DNA of 64,000 bases from Bartonella grahamii subsp. shimonis (GCF_036327415.1 NZ_CP123961.1:682001-746000), one strand, 5' to 3'. Shown: positions 53,399 to 63,428, counted from the first letter of the stretch. Notes: generated from the sequence alone by a model not told the origin. Numbers and translations: made by a program.

Positions 53399-54188
53399 AA
53401 CTTACAATTTCTTGTGAAACGTGAAGTTATGAAATGACTTTATCTTGCGTCTCTTTCATTTCCTATGATTGTATAATGTTGACTACAGCGTTTCTTTCTC
53501 TAATCCTATAACACCGTCCTCGTAAATAAATGAGAAGCAAAGTTTATGAATATAAAATCTTTAGTCATAACGTCTATTATCGCTATGGCTGGAGCTTCTG
53601 CGGCACAAGCTTCTGATATTATCATTCCTTCGTGAAACAGCCCCAGTAGTTATCACAGCCTCTTCGTTTTCTTGGATAGATTTTTATCTTGGTGCTCAAG
53701 TTAGCAACTTTTTAAGTCAAAGTTGATGTATTTGATTTAGAGACAAAAGAAAAAACTTCAGATAAAGATTTAACACCTAAGCCTTCCGGTTTCATAGGTG
53801 GTATCTATGTAGGTTCCAACGTAGATCTTGGAAATGGCCTCATTTTAGGTGTTGAAACCGATGCAGTCTAGGCAGACCGCGAAGAATCAAAAACGCATTC
53901 AGAAGTTATTGGGCAACAGGCCTTCAAACTTTCAAAGATAAGCTTATAGCTGCTAAAGCTACACCTGCTTCAGGAAAAGATATTGTTAATATCACGACGA
54001 ATGATAAACGTGTAAAGAGCTCCTCTTTAAAAGAAAAATGGTCTGGTGCTACACGCGTTCGCATTGGTTTTGCAGCAGTTGACCGCATTATGCCTTATTT
54101 CGCTGGTGGTATTGCTTATACGCAGCTGCAAGTGGTCGATTCTCTTAAGGCGGAAGGAGCTAATGGTGCCGAAATCGCTTCTGCTAAA
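53399..54188. repeat. second copy of a 790-bp near-identical direct duplication
   Basis: Matches 52261-53050 with a constant offset of 1138 bases. I saw no insertions or deletions at the checkpoints compared (52441, 52741, 53041). It covers the upstream element and most of the hbp pseudogene. The flanks are only similar. Confidence 0.85.
53470..53488 (+). promoter_or_regulatory. hbp upstream element 4 (CTACAG box)
   Basis: TGTATAATGTTGACTACAG, identical to element 3 because it lies inside the duplicated block. Confidence 0.5.
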
Positions 54189-54379
54189 GTATTTGATAAA
54201 ACAAAAACGATGATGGGTTTCACCCTTGGTGGTGGTATAGATTTCGCGATGACAGATCATATTCTGCTTCGTGCGGAATACTGTTACTCAGACTTTGGTA
54301 AGGAGGAATGTAAAAAGGATTACCTTAAACTAGGCTGCAAAACCAATGACTTTCGTGTAGGGTTGCTTACAAGTTCTAA
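53546..54379 (+). pseudogene. hbp pseudogene 2 (duplicate of pseudogene 1)
   Basis: Carries the same inserted T, the same early stops and the same Trp-to-TAG change as pseudogene 1, so it was copied after inactivation. Past 54188 the sequence differs (MMGFTLGGGIDFAMTDHILL). A 2-base loss at GTGTAGGGTTGCTTAC shifts the last residues, so the final AYKF is lost. It is followed by no clear terminator. Confidence 0.9.
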
Positions 54380-54488
54380 TTTCATCAAAAGTGCGATTAT
54401 GAATAAAAAGTATTAATAAAAAATTAAATTTTCAAAAGATCTTGACTTTGACAAAAAACCTATTTTCTGGGTTTTTATTTGTATATAT

Positions 54489-54507
54489 TGTGACATTTTT
54501 ACTACAG
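54489..54507 (+). promoter_or_regulatory. hbp upstream element 5 (CTACAG box)
   Basis: TGTGACATTTTTACTACAG, 55 bases before the ATG of the third intact hbp gene. Confidence 0.6.
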
Positions 54508-54562
54508 CTTTTTTATCTATAATTTTGTAAGGTCATTTCATAGTTAATTTAGGAGCAAAATT

Positions 54563-55444
54563 ATGAATACAAAATTTTTAATAGCAACTTCTGTTGCCGC
54601 TTTAATTTCTGCCTCTGCAGCACAAGCTGCTGACGTGGCAATCCCTCATGAAGTCGCGCCAGCAGTTGTTGCAGCCCCTTCGTTTTCTTGGACAGGTTTT
54701 TATCTTGGTGGTCAAGTTGGCAACTTTTCGAGTAAAACTAAAATAACTGCTCTAGGAGCAGATAAAGAACTTTTCAAAAAGGATAACACTCCTAGTCCTT
54801 CTGGTTTCATGGGGGGTATTTATGCTGGGTCTAACGTAGACCTTGGAAATGGTTTGATTTTGGGTGTTGAAACCGATGCAGTTTGGGCAGACCGTGAAGA
54901 ATCAAAAAAAGCCCGTGAATTGACTCTTACTGAACAAGAGGCAACAGATTTTAATACTGCCCTTAAAAAAGCTAAGGTTGAACTAAAAGGTCAGCAACTG
55001 TTTCAAACAGGCGATAAGGCAACAGAAACGCATAGTTACAAAGAAAAATGGTCTGGTGCTACGCGCGTCCGTATCGGTTTTGCTGCTGTTGATCGTATTA
55101 TGCCTTATGTTGCTGGTGGTATTGCCTATGCGCAGGTACAGGGTATTCAATCCGTTGCAGGAAAAGGAAAGAGAACTGTTGAACAGGAAACTCGAGGGGA
55201 TGACACCCCACCAGTAGAAAATAAGCAAACCGTAGATTTGACTGGTGGTGCTTGGGCTGATGAAACAAAGACAATGGTTGGTTTCACTATTGGTGGTGGA
55301 GTTGACTTTGCAATGACAGACAACGTTCTTTTACGTGCAGAATACCGTTACTCCGATTTTGGTAAAAAGAAATTCGCAAACGATACACGTGAATTCAATT
55401 ACAAAACCAATGACTTCCGTGTAGGTGTCGCTTACAAATTCTAA
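54563..55444 (+). CDS. hemin-binding/Omp25-like outer-membrane protein, hbp 3
   Basis: The protein has 293 residues. Signal peptide ending AAQAAD, FSWTGFYLGGQVGNFSSKTK, SGFMGGIYAGSNVDLGNG, a charged variable loop (about 115-160), GATRVRIGFAAVDRIMPYVA, a second long loop of 30 polar residues (about 205-235), LLRAEYRYSDFGKKKF, NDFRVGVAYKF. It is the intact relative closest to the two pseudogenes (shared ETDAVWADREESK context). AGGAG before the ATG. Confidence 0.92.
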   Translation: MNTKFLIATSVAALISASAAQAADVAIPHEVAPAVVAAPSFSWTGFYLGGQVGNFSSKTKITALGADKELFKKDNTPSPSGFMGGIYAGSNVDLGNGLILGVETDAVWADREESKKARELTLTEQEATDFNTALKKAKVELKGQQLFQTGDKATETHSYKEKWSGATRVRIGFAAVDRIMPYVAGGIAYAQVQGIQSVAGKGKRTVEQETRGDDTPPVENKQTVDLTGGAWADETKTMVGFTIGGGVDFAMTDNVLLRAEYRYSDFGKKKFANDTREFNYKTNDFRVGVAYKF

Positions 55445-55480
55445 TTTCATAAAAATAAAATTAAAAGCATAAAAAATACT

Positions 55481-55512
55481 AAGGCCTCGTTTAACGGGGC
55501 CTTTATTTTATT
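55481..55512 (+). terminator. terminator of hbp 3
   Basis: AAGGCCTCGT-TTA-ACGGGGCCTT hairpin followed by TATTTTA. Confidence 0.85.
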
Positions 55513-55689
55513 AGCTCTCTATTCTATCTCTCTTAATCCCTTCTATTTTTATTGTATCATTTTGTGCCATAAGACTTTAAAGAAAATTTTTATATTATAG
55601 AGGGCGAATTGGTGGGGTACATCAGTTTTATAGCTGCTGATTACATAAAATCTTATATCAGGCCTATCATTCTGCGCCTAAGTGAAAAG

Positions 55690-56810
55690 TATTCCAATTA
55701 ATCTCAGAAATAGGGAAAGATCATAATCAGTGACTAAATTTACTCTGCATATGTTAGATTAGAGCGAGCGTATTGCATATATCTGTTTGAGTAATTTGGG
55801 AACTACAGTCTCATTGGGAAAGAATATGAAGATGTAAAAATAGAAATGAGTTTCCAACTTTACCATCTTCTTTTAATTTAGCTTTATGATTTTCAAAAGC
55901 ATGTAGAGCAACGTCTTTTAAATAATGTCTTTTAAATAATGAAAATGAAGATGGTGCATTGTCTTATATTTTTGTTTATTGCATTCTTTTTATAGAATCT
56001 ACCCTCAATCAGAGATGATTTCATAAGTCCAACCTTGGCTTGCATAATAAAGCTCGAGAGCCTGTTTTTATCGCTCTAATCGTCTTTTTGATCATGGCTC
56101 GATACACGAGCATAAGCAATATTTTTTTGTAACAGTTCTCTTGAATGGAAAAGCTCAGGTCTCAGCTTGGATAGGTCATAATGGTGGTGATTTACTACCG
56201 TATGCTCAGAAAGAATTTTGTCTTCACCTTTCCAACGGCGTAAAGTGCTAATCGAAACACCCAAAGCTTGAGATGCCTTACCTATCCCAATAAATCTACC
56301 CATAATACATATTATTACACACATATAAATAGATTACAAAAAAACTGTTAAAACTCCTCATGCAAAACAGAACACCCTAAACAGAATACACTTTTTATTG
56401 CGTATTACACATTTGTTTTTAAAGAAATATTTTTCAAAGTACATCAAGCCCACTTCATGTCAGTATCCGTGAGTGATATAAGACGGTATAACCTCCCAAT
56501 GAAATAATATAAAATTTATAGGGCACCACTATCTTTACACGCTTAATAAAAAGAGCAAGCTAGCACCACCATACACTTTGCCAGCTACCAATGTTGTAGA
56601 CAGACTTTGGCTGTTAAAAGCGTTCATAAGAGGCATTGAAAATTCTTTTAATGTTTTTTATCCACAGACTGTTTTCGCTATCGAGAGACATGGTTTTGAT
56701 TAATACAATCTGGAACAGATTTTAAATGATAGAATCCTACAGTCTTAGTTTTTTCATTCAACATGAAAACAATAAGTTATCCTTATAAATCAAAGTGATA
56801 TTACTAGATG
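55690..56810 (-). pseudogene. decayed P4-type phage integrase gene, copy H (interrupted)
   Basis: From the leader near 56800 the minus strand gives LVAGKVYGGASLL, TLKNISLK and CSVLHE (to about 56350). After the IS607-like block it continues with KTMHHLHFHYLKD, VALHAFENHKAKLKEDGKVG, LHLHILS and SQITQTDICNTLALI (to about 55700). This copy reaches farthest into the core-binding domain. A short tandem duplication (GTCTTTTAAATAAT, near 55915-55940) adds to the decay. Confidence 0.75.
55985..56324 (-). pseudogene. decayed IS607-type serine recombinase (TnpA), N-terminal part
   Basis: The first 82 codons are open: MerR-like helix-turn-helix IGKASQALGVSISTLRRWKG, then YDLSKLRPELF and the resolvase catalytic start IAYARVSSHDQKDD with the active Ser. 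A lost base then shifts the frame (GATTAGAG for GATTTAGAG). Past it the other frame still reads LER, stop, KQALELYYASQGWTYEIISD before another stop. The rest of the resolvase domain and any TnpB are missing. Confidence 0.85.
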
Positions 56811-56894
56811 AAGATGTTTATGCAAAGAATCTAAAAGTTTTTTTGCGAATGTTTGAATAAGTCCTTTGTTTTTCTGAATTTTAGATACAAAATA

Positions 56895-57116
56895 CTAGTG
56901 CTAAAGCACCAAAAGTAGATCATACTGGTAAATAGATGAAACTTTAAAGGCGCTTGGTTTTAAAAAAGGCAATATTTGATTTCACTGTTTGCGCTGGCAC
57001 TGATTTTGCAATAACAGATGATAGCTTATTGCATGCAGAATACTGTTATTCAGATTTCGGTAAAAAGAAATTTATAAAGAATATTATCATTAACAGTTAG
57101 TTATGCGAAAATTTAA
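56895..57116 (+). pseudogene. 3' fragment of a former hbp gene
   Basis: The plus strand reads FTVCAGTDFAITDDSLLHAE, YCYSDFGKKKFIKN and ends VSYAKI-stop. These match FTLGAGVDFAMTDN, EYRYSDFGKKKF and VAYKF of the intact genes. The 5' two thirds are gone. Confidence 0.8.
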
Positions 57117-57238
57117 TGAAAATGAATCCAACTTTAAGACACATAATTTTAGTGTAATTTAGTTTACAAATTCTCATTGAATGCAAAATTAAAAGTTTAA
57201 GAAGTTTTATTTTCAAAAATTCTTTATTTTTTTGTGAG

Positions 57239-57257
57239 TGTGTCATTTTTGCTACAG
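57239..57257 (+). promoter_or_regulatory. hbp upstream element 6 (CTACAG box)
   Basis: TGTGTCATTTTTGCTACAG, 56 bases before the ATG of hbp 4. Confidence 0.6.
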
Positions 57258-57313
57258 ATCTTTCAAAGAAGATACCCTATATACATTTCATTTTGGATAT
57301 TTGGAGATATTTT

Positions 57314-58948
57314 ATGAATACAAAACGTTTAATAACGGCATCTATTTTTTCTTTAATTTCAGCGTCTACAGCATTAGCTGCTGATGTTATGATTCCCCAT
57401 CAGCCAGCATCATCGACTTCTTCTACCATTGTCGCGCCTACTTTTTCATGGACAGGTCTTTATTTAGGTGTCCAAGCTGGTGGTTTTTCGAGCAAAGCTG
57501 ATCTGGCTCTTGTTGATCAAAAAAAGAGTTTTCCACTAGATAAAGAGTTCTCTCCTAAACTTTCAGGTTTTGTAGGTGGTTTTTATGCAGGTTCTAATAT
57601 TGACCTCGGTGATAACTTTATTTTTGGTGTCGATACGGATTTAATGATATCTGGAAAAAAACACACAAAGACCATTCCCATAGGTGCGGTTGATAACACT
57701 ACAGTAGAAAATGCAGTCGTAAGATCTCGCAGATCCGCAAACCCACAAGCGTCTACAAACCAAGCAACAGGAACACAAGCACGAGCCGCACAAGCAGCAA
57801 CAGGAACAGGTGGAGGAACTACAGCAGTAGCTTCTGCGTCAGCAGAAACTGTTACAACGCGATCCAATCAAGCACAAACTGGACAAGAAAGGCCAGCTCA
57901 ACAATCAAATGCAGGAGCAAGGCAATCAAGTCAATCCGCAACAGCTAGAAGTTCTGGCAATGTTAATACAACAGCAAGAACAACAGTGACGGGGGGGGCA
58001 AAAACACCAGGAGGATCAGCGCTACCGTCTGCAGGGTCGGCAGTATCATCAACCCCCTCAGGGACAGAGGGAAGATCAGTGCAATCATCATCGGTATCAT
58101 TGGCAAGATCAGATGCAAGGCTACCAGCAGTAGTAGTAGGGGGAAATGGATCAAATCCAGCTTCACCTAAACCAGCATCCTCCAGCGCAGGTGCAGGAGC
58201 AGCAGGGCAGTCAGCATCGCTCGTATTGGGAAGATCAGATGAAGGAGATCAGTCATCAGGGGGAGGGACAAATGGAGCTGATGCGTCTGTAAAATCAGCA
58301 GCAACCGCATCAACATCACAACCATCAGCAGCAGACAGAACAGTACCGAGCGGAGGGAGACTTGTACTTGCGAGATCAGGATCATCTAATGGAACAAGCG
58401 GAGCTCATCATAGTGCATCTCACTCAGGTGGGCATGGCTCTGGTGCTCATTCACATGCTTCCCGTCCTCATGGAGCACAGAGTACACAAGCGGCGGATAA
58501 GGGCGATTCCAGTGTATATGGTATAGAACAAATGAAAAGGATGGCTTCTGAACTTGGTCTTGATCAAGAGGATGAAGTTGAAACTTTAAGTCATACTTTC
58601 AAACAAAATTGGAGTGGTGCTACACGGGTACGTATTGGTTTTGCTGTTGATCGCTTTATGCCTTATCTTGCTGGTGGTATTGCTTATGGGCAGTTCCATG
58701 ACACTATATCAATATCCGTTAAGGATGAGGATGGAAGCGTCGTTTCTTCTAAGAACTTAGCTGATGAAACAAAAACCATGATTGGTTACACACTTGGTGG
58801 TGGCGTTGATTTCTCGCTTCTGGATAATGTGATTGTACGTGCAGAATATCGTTACTCTGATTTTGGTAAAAAGAAATTTGCAAAGGAAAAACTTGAAATT
58901 AGCTACAAAACCAATGATTTCCGTGTTGGTGTAGCTTATAAATTCTAA
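57314..58948 (+). CDS. hemin-binding/Omp25-like outer-membrane protein with large His-containing loop insert, hbp 4
   Basis: The protein has 544 residues from ATG 57314 (GGAG upstream), twice the family size. Residues 1-134 are normal (signal peptide ending ALAAD, FSWTGLYLGVQAGGFSSK, GFVGGFYAGSNIDLGD). Residues 400-544 are also normal (GATRVRIGFAVDRFMPYLAG, AEYRYSDFGKKKF, NDFRVGVAYKF). Between them, about 135-395 is a low-complexity insert rich in Ala, Ser, Gly, Thr and Gln. It has three related pieces (SLARSDARLP, LVLGRSDEGDQ, LVLARSGSSNG) and a stretch with seven His at about 365-386 (HHSASHSGGHGSGAHSHASR). The insert replaces a variable loop of about 45 residues. Its codons favour A in the third position, unlike the T-rich barrel codons. 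The frame is open throughout, so the protein is probably made. Confidence 0.92.
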   Translation: MNTKRLITASIFSLISASTALAADVMIPHQPASSTSSTIVAPTFSWTGLYLGVQAGGFSSKADLALVDQKKSFPLDKEFSPKLSGFVGGFYAGSNIDLGDNFIFGVDTDLMISGKKHTKTIPIGAVDNTTVENAVVRSRRSANPQASTNQATGTQARAAQAATGTGGGTTAVASASAETVTTRSNQAQTGQERPAQQSNAGARQSSQSATARSSGNVNTTARTTVTGGAKTPGGSALPSAGSAVSSTPSGTEGRSVQSSSVSLARSDARLPAVVVGGNGSNPASPKPASSSAGAGAAGQSASLVLGRSDEGDQSSGGGTNGADASVKSAATASTSQPSAADRTVPSGGRLVLARSGSSNGTSGAHHSASHSGGHGSGAHSHASRPHGAQSTQAADKGDSSVYGIEQMKRMASELGLDQEDEVETLSHTFKQNWSGATRVRIGFAVDRFMPYLAGGIAYGQFHDTISISVKDEDGSVVSSKNLADETKTMIGYTLGGGVDFSLLDNVIVRAEYRYSDFGKKKFAKEKLEISYKTNDFRVGVAYKF

Positions 58949-58972
58949 TTTTTTAAAGAGTAAATTTCTAAG

Positions 58973-59006
58973 AGGCTCCACTGACAGTGGAGCCTTTATT
59001 TTTTTA
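58973..59006 (+). terminator. terminator of hbp 4
   Basis: AGGCTCCACT-GAC-AGTGGAGCCT hairpin followed by TTATTTTTTT. Confidence 0.9.
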
Positions 59007-59196
59007 AAGATCACTTTTTGGTTTCTTTTCTTGTGAATTTCATGATAAAGCCCATAGAGTGTGATGATATATTTTCCTGATCGCTGCTTAATACGAATAA
59101 TAAGCTCGGCTTTCCCTATAGATAAAAACCAGAGTTGCAGGGTTCAGGGAAGTTATGCAAAAATGAAATCGTAAAAGTGGACAGGGATATTTCACA

Positions 59197-62112
59197 ATGG
59201 CTGTGAAAAATGAAACAATAGATTATTCAAAAACTCTTTATCTCCCACAGACAAATTTTCCTATGCGTGCAGGGCTTCCGCAAAAAGAGCTTGAATTGAT
59301 GGCGCGTTGGGAAAATATGGGGCTTTATGCGCAATTGCGCCAACAAGCAAAAGATCGTCCATTTTATATTCTTCATGATGGTCCACCTTATGCCAATGGT
59401 CATATTCATATCGGGCATGCTTTAAACAAAGTTCTAAAGGATGTGGTTGTCCGTTCATTCCAAATGCGCGGTTTCAATGCAAACTATGTACCTGGTTGGG
59501 ATTGCCATGGGCTTCCAATTGAATGGAAAATTGAAGAAAAATATCGAGCACAAGGAAAAAATAAGGATGAAGTACCTCTTAACGAGTTTCGCAAAGAATG
59601 CCGTGAATTTGCACAGCATTGGGTAACCGTTCAAAGTGAAGAATTTAAACGCCTTGGTGTCGTGGGAGATTTTAACACGCCTTATGCTACAATGGCATTT
59701 CATGCAGAAGCACGCATTGCCAGTGAATTGATAAAATTTGCTATGTCAGATCAGATTTATCGTGGTTCCAAGCCGGTGATGTGGTCTGTTGTGGAGCGTA
59801 CGGCTTTGGCAGAGGCTGAGATTGAATATCATGATCATGAATCAGAGGTGATTTGGGTTAAATTTCCTGTTTTTGAAGCAAATTCTGATGATTTATATGG
59901 TGCTTATGTCGTCATTTGGACAACAACACCGTGGACAATTCCAGCTAACCGTGCAGTGAGTTATTCTTCGCAGATTTCTTATGGTGTTTACGAAGTTGAA
60001 AGTGCTGAAAATGATTTTGGTCCTCAAGCTGGGGAAAAACTTCTCTTTGCAGACGCTTTAGCTATGAGTTGTGCAGAAAAAGCCAAACTTGTTTTGAAGC
60101 GTTTGCGTGTTATTTCTGCTGAAGAATTGAAGGCTCTTGTTCTTTCTCATCCACTCAAAGGTTTGGCTGGGGGGTATAACTTTAAAATTCCATTGCTTGA
60201 TGGTTCGCACGTAACAGAGAGTGCTGGTACAGGTTTTGTTCATACAGCACCAAGCCATGGGCGTGAGGACTTTGAAATTTGGAATGATTATAAGTCCTTA
60301 CTGGAGAAAGCGGGGATTGATTCATCTATACCGTTTCCTGTTGATGATGCGGGGTTCTATACGAAAGATGTTCCGGGTTTGGGGCCAGATCGTGAAGGGG
60401 GGCCTGCACGTATTATTGATGATAATGGAAAAATGGGTGATGCCAATAAAGAGGTCATTAATGCTTTAATCAAAGCAGATCGATTGTTTGCACGGGGGCG
60501 TTTAAAGCATTCCTATCCCCATAGTTGGCGTTCAAAAAAACCCGTTATTTTTCGCAATACACCGCAATGGTTTATTTCAATGGATAAAGATTTTGGGGAT
60601 GGTTCAACTTTACGTAGTCGGGCTTTGGAAGCTGTTTCAAAAACGCGTTTTGTGCCATCCTCTGGGCAAAACCGCCTAGCTTCTATGATAGAAGATCGTC
60701 CTGATTGGGTTCTTTCTCGTCAGCGTTCTTGGGGTGTTCCTATTTGTATTTTTGCCAATGAGGATGGTGTTATTCTGAAAGATGAAGGTGTTAACGAGCG
60801 TATTTTACAAGCTTTTGAAGCAGAAGGGGCAGATGCATGGTTTGCTGAAGGAGCACGTGAACGTTTTTTAGGTGAGCGTGCCCATGAGCCTTGGGTACAG
60901 GTTTATGATATTTTGGATGTTTGGTTTGATTCTGGAGCAAGCCATAGCTTTGTGTTAGAAGATCGGGCTGATTTGAAATGGCCTGCTGATGTTTATTTTG
61001 AAGGTTCAGATCAACATCGCGGATGGTTCCAATCTTCTCTTTTGGAAAGCTGTGGTACGCGTGCTTGCTCTCCCTATAAGGCGGTGATCACACACGGTTT
61101 TACTTTGGATGAGAATGGTAAGAAAATGTCTAAATCTTTAGGCAATACAGTTGTTCCACAAGAGATCATTAAAACATCTGGAGCTGATATTTTTCGTCTC
61201 TGGGTTATGACAACTGATTATTGGGAAGATCAGCGTTTAGGCAAGAAAATCCTTCAAACAAATGTGGATTCATATCGTAAACTACGCAATGCAATTCGCT
61301 GGATGCTTGGAACTTTAGCACATGATGATGGAGAAGAAATATCTTATGGCGCACTGCCAGATCTTGAAAAATTTATATTGCATAGGCTTTTTGAACTTAA
61401 TCAGTTGATTAATCGCGCTTATGATGAATTTGATTTTAAAAAGATTATGCGTGCATTATTGGATTTTTCAATCATTGAGTTATCGGCATTTTATTTTGAT
61501 ATCCGCAAGGATTCTCTTTATTGTGATGCGCCTTCATCAAAAAAACGTAAGGCTTCCTTGCATGTTGTCCGTGAGATTTTTGAGCGTATGGTAACATGGC
61601 TTGCTCCAATGTTGCCTTTTACTATGGAAGAAGCTTGGTTAGAGCGTTATCCAGAAAGCCAATCGGTGCATTTGGAACAATTTCGCTTTGTACCAAAAGA
61701 GTGGCAAAACCAATCTTTGTCTGAGCGTTGGAAAAAAATTCGGCAGGTCCGTAAAGTTGTTACAGGTGCTTTAGAGCTTGAACGCGTTGATAAGCGTATT
61801 GGATCCTCGTTAGAAGCCGCTCCTGTTGTTTTTATTCCCAATCCAGCTTTACGAGAAGCATTAGAAAATGTGGATATGGCGGAGATCTGTATTACCAGTG
61901 CACTCACAATTACGCAGAATACAATACCTTCCGATGCTTTTACTTTGAATGATGTTGAAGATGTTGGTGTATATCCAGAGAAAGCATTAGGAAAAAAATG
62001 TGCTCGATCATGGCGTTATACACAAGATGTTGGGAGTGATCCAGCTTATCCGGATGTTTCTGCTCGTGATGCAGCTGCTTTGCGGGAATTGCAGATTCTT
62101 GGTAAGATTTAA
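59197..62112 (+). CDS. ileS: isoleucyl-tRNA synthetase
   Basis: Class I synthetase of 971 residues. HIGH motif in GHIHIGHAL (71-74), editing CP1 domain (about 200-420; [13 protein letters not shown]), KMSKS in [12 protein letters not shown] (about 640), anticodon-binding domain at the C-terminus. The DVWFDSG active-site segment is intact. No C-terminal zinc finger, the shorter alphaproteobacterial form. No T-box leader is seen upstream. Confidence 0.98.
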   Translation: MAVKNETIDYSKTLYLPQTNFPMRAGLPQKELELMARWENMGLYAQLRQQAKDRPFYILHDGPPYANGHIHIGHALNKVLKDVVVRSFQMRGFNANYVPGWDCHGLPIEWKIEEKYRAQGKNKDEVPLNEFRKECREFAQHWVTVQSEEFKRLGVVGDFNTPYATMAFHAEARIASELIKFAMSDQIYRGSKPVMWSVVERTALAEAEIEYHDHESEVIWVKFPVFEANSDDLYGAYVVIWTTTPWTIPANRAVSYSSQISYGVYEVESAENDFGPQAGEKLLFADALAMSCAEKAKLVLKRLRVISAEELKALVLSHPLKGLAGGYNFKIPLLDGSHVTESAGTGFVHTAPSHGREDFEIWNDYKSLLEKAGIDSSIPFPVDDAGFYTKDVPGLGPDREGGPARIIDDNGKMGDANKEVINALIKADRLFARGRLKHSYPHSWRSKKPVIFRNTPQWFISMDKDFGDGSTLRSRALEAVSKTRFVPSSGQNRLASMIEDRPDWVLSRQRSWGVPICIFANEDGVILKDEGVNERILQAFEAEGADAWFAEGARERFLGERAHEPWVQVYDILDVWFDSGASHSFVLEDRADLKWPADVYFEGSDQHRGWFQSSLLESCGTRACSPYKAVITHGFTLDENGKKMSKSLGNTVVPQEIIKTSGADIFRLWVMTTDYWEDQRLGKKILQTNVDSYRKLRNAIRWMLGTLAHDDGEEISYGALPDLEKFILHRLFELNQLINRAYDEFDFKKIMRALLDFSIIELSAFYFDIRKDSLYCDAPSSKKRKASLHVVREIFERMVTWLAPMLPFTMEEAWLERYPESQSVHLEQFRFVPKEWQNQSLSERWKKIRQVRKVVTGALELERVDKRIGSSLEAAPVVFIPNPALREALENVDMAEICITSALTITQNTIPSDAFTLNDVEDVGVYPEKALGKKCARSWRYTQDVGSDPAYPDVSARDAAALRELQILGKI

Positions 62113-62289
62113 AATTTTAGATCAAAGGAAAGAAATGCAAGTAAATTTCTCATATTGATGAATATAGTTTTTTGTGGTACGAAAAAAATTCCGTTGTTTT
62201 ATCTGCAGGGGGGAGATTTGTGTATGGACCGTTCTCTCATAAATAACGGGAATATTAATCAGCCATACACCTAGGAAATGGAATAGGCA

Positions 62290-62781
62290 GTGAGAAAACG
62301 TGAAATAAAAATATTTCCAATAGGAATTTTAGGGGTGTGCTTTGTTTTAACGGGATGCAATCTATCCGCTCCTACCTATGGTACCAATAAACCAGTTTCG
62401 ATACAGTTTTTTGAAGATCTTGCTAATATTACTTCATTAACACCAACAAATAACAGCAGCCAGATTGTTATGAAACCTCATCCAAAACTTATAATACCAA
62501 GCCCTAGTTCGCGCAGATTTTTACCGATGCCACAACAAGATAGATCTGTCAATGAAATAGCAGCATCGAAGAAGCATCAAGGAAAGACTCCTTTTCCTCA
62601 CAAAGGGTCATCAGTCAATAGCGCTGGTTCAGAAAACCCTTCACAGTTGAATGCGAAGCAACGACAGGAGTATTTACGTCGTCAGAGAGCACAAGTTGGA
62701 AGTTCAAAATACCGTCGCTATCTCACTGAACCACCTTTAAGTTATCGCCAACCGGCAAAAACCGCACCTATTGGTCGATAG
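62290..62781 (+). CDS. predicted lipoprotein of unknown function
   Basis: The protein has 163 residues with a GTG start. Signal peptide with lipobox FVLTGC (Cys at about 23). The mature protein is polar and disordered-looking, rich in Ser/Pro/Lys/Arg, and ends in an Arg-rich region (QRQEYLRRQRAQVGSSKYRR). Small lipoproteins downstream of ileS occur in other Rhizobiales; the function is unknown. Confidence 0.75.
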   Translation: MRKREIKIFPIGILGVCFVLTGCNLSAPTYGTNKPVSIQFFEDLANITSLTPTNNSSQIVMKPHPKLIIPSPSSRRFLPMPQQDRSVNEIAASKKHQGKTPFPHKGSSVNSAGSENPSQLNAKQRQEYLRRQRAQVGSSKYRRYLTEPPLSYRQPAKTAPIGR

Positions 62782-62869
62782 GGAAGAGACGAAATATTTA
62801 AAGTAAATTATCCTTCCAATTACTTATGATACCAAGCTCTCATTCACGCACAGTTATAATGCTGCTGCA

Positions 62870-63300
62870 AGAGGGGTGTTATCCTCATGAAATAGCAATG
62901 TGACAACAGCATCGAGAGAGTCCTTATGCGTTTCCTAACAAGAAACATTTCTCAAGCTCATTTTACAACATTGCTCATGTGGATAGTATAACGTAAAATC
63001 TATAGTGTCCCACCATCTTTATGCTTAGGAAGGAGAAAGCTGATACCATCATTTTATTTTCCAGACTCCAATGTTGCGACAATTCTTGCATCTGAGAGCC
63101 TTCATAAGGGGCATTTTTAGTCTTTTCTAAAACGTTCTTTATCCAGACGATAATCCCGCTTATGATGTGCAAGAAAGTGATTTTTATTGATTCAGTGTAA
63201 TTTGAAATGAGAGTATATCTACGATATTTGGGACTTTATATTTTATATACAAAATAATGAATTATTCTTATGAATGAAGGTATCATCTAATAGAAGTAAT
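62870..63300 (-). pseudogene. decayed P4-type phage integrase gene, copy I
   Basis: Main content of the 647-bp gap before tadA. The minus strand reads, with few frame changes but several stops: RIVATLESGK, NDGISFLLPKHKDGGTL, ILRYTIHMSNVVK, EMFLVRKRIRTLSMLLSHCY. It follows the integrase order RIVATL, DG.SLLL, KDGGALW, RYT. This copy best shows one continuous coding frame behind the repeat family. Confidence 0.75.
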
Positions 63301-63428
63301 ATGCAGCATTAAAAGAGAGAAAAAATGCTTTGAAATAGCTTTTGCTATATATATCAGAGGAATTAATAGTCTTTTTTGAGAAATAGGATAGTTTTTAAAG
63401 AGTGAAAGTTATGGAAGAAGAATTGTTT

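Noticed and set aside
57583..58385. Several minus-strand frames antisense to the hbp 4 insert
   Set aside because: They arise from the low-complexity composition of the insert, with no start signals.
62975..63172. 65-residue minus-strand frame
   Set aside because: Out-of-frame by-product of integrase copy I.
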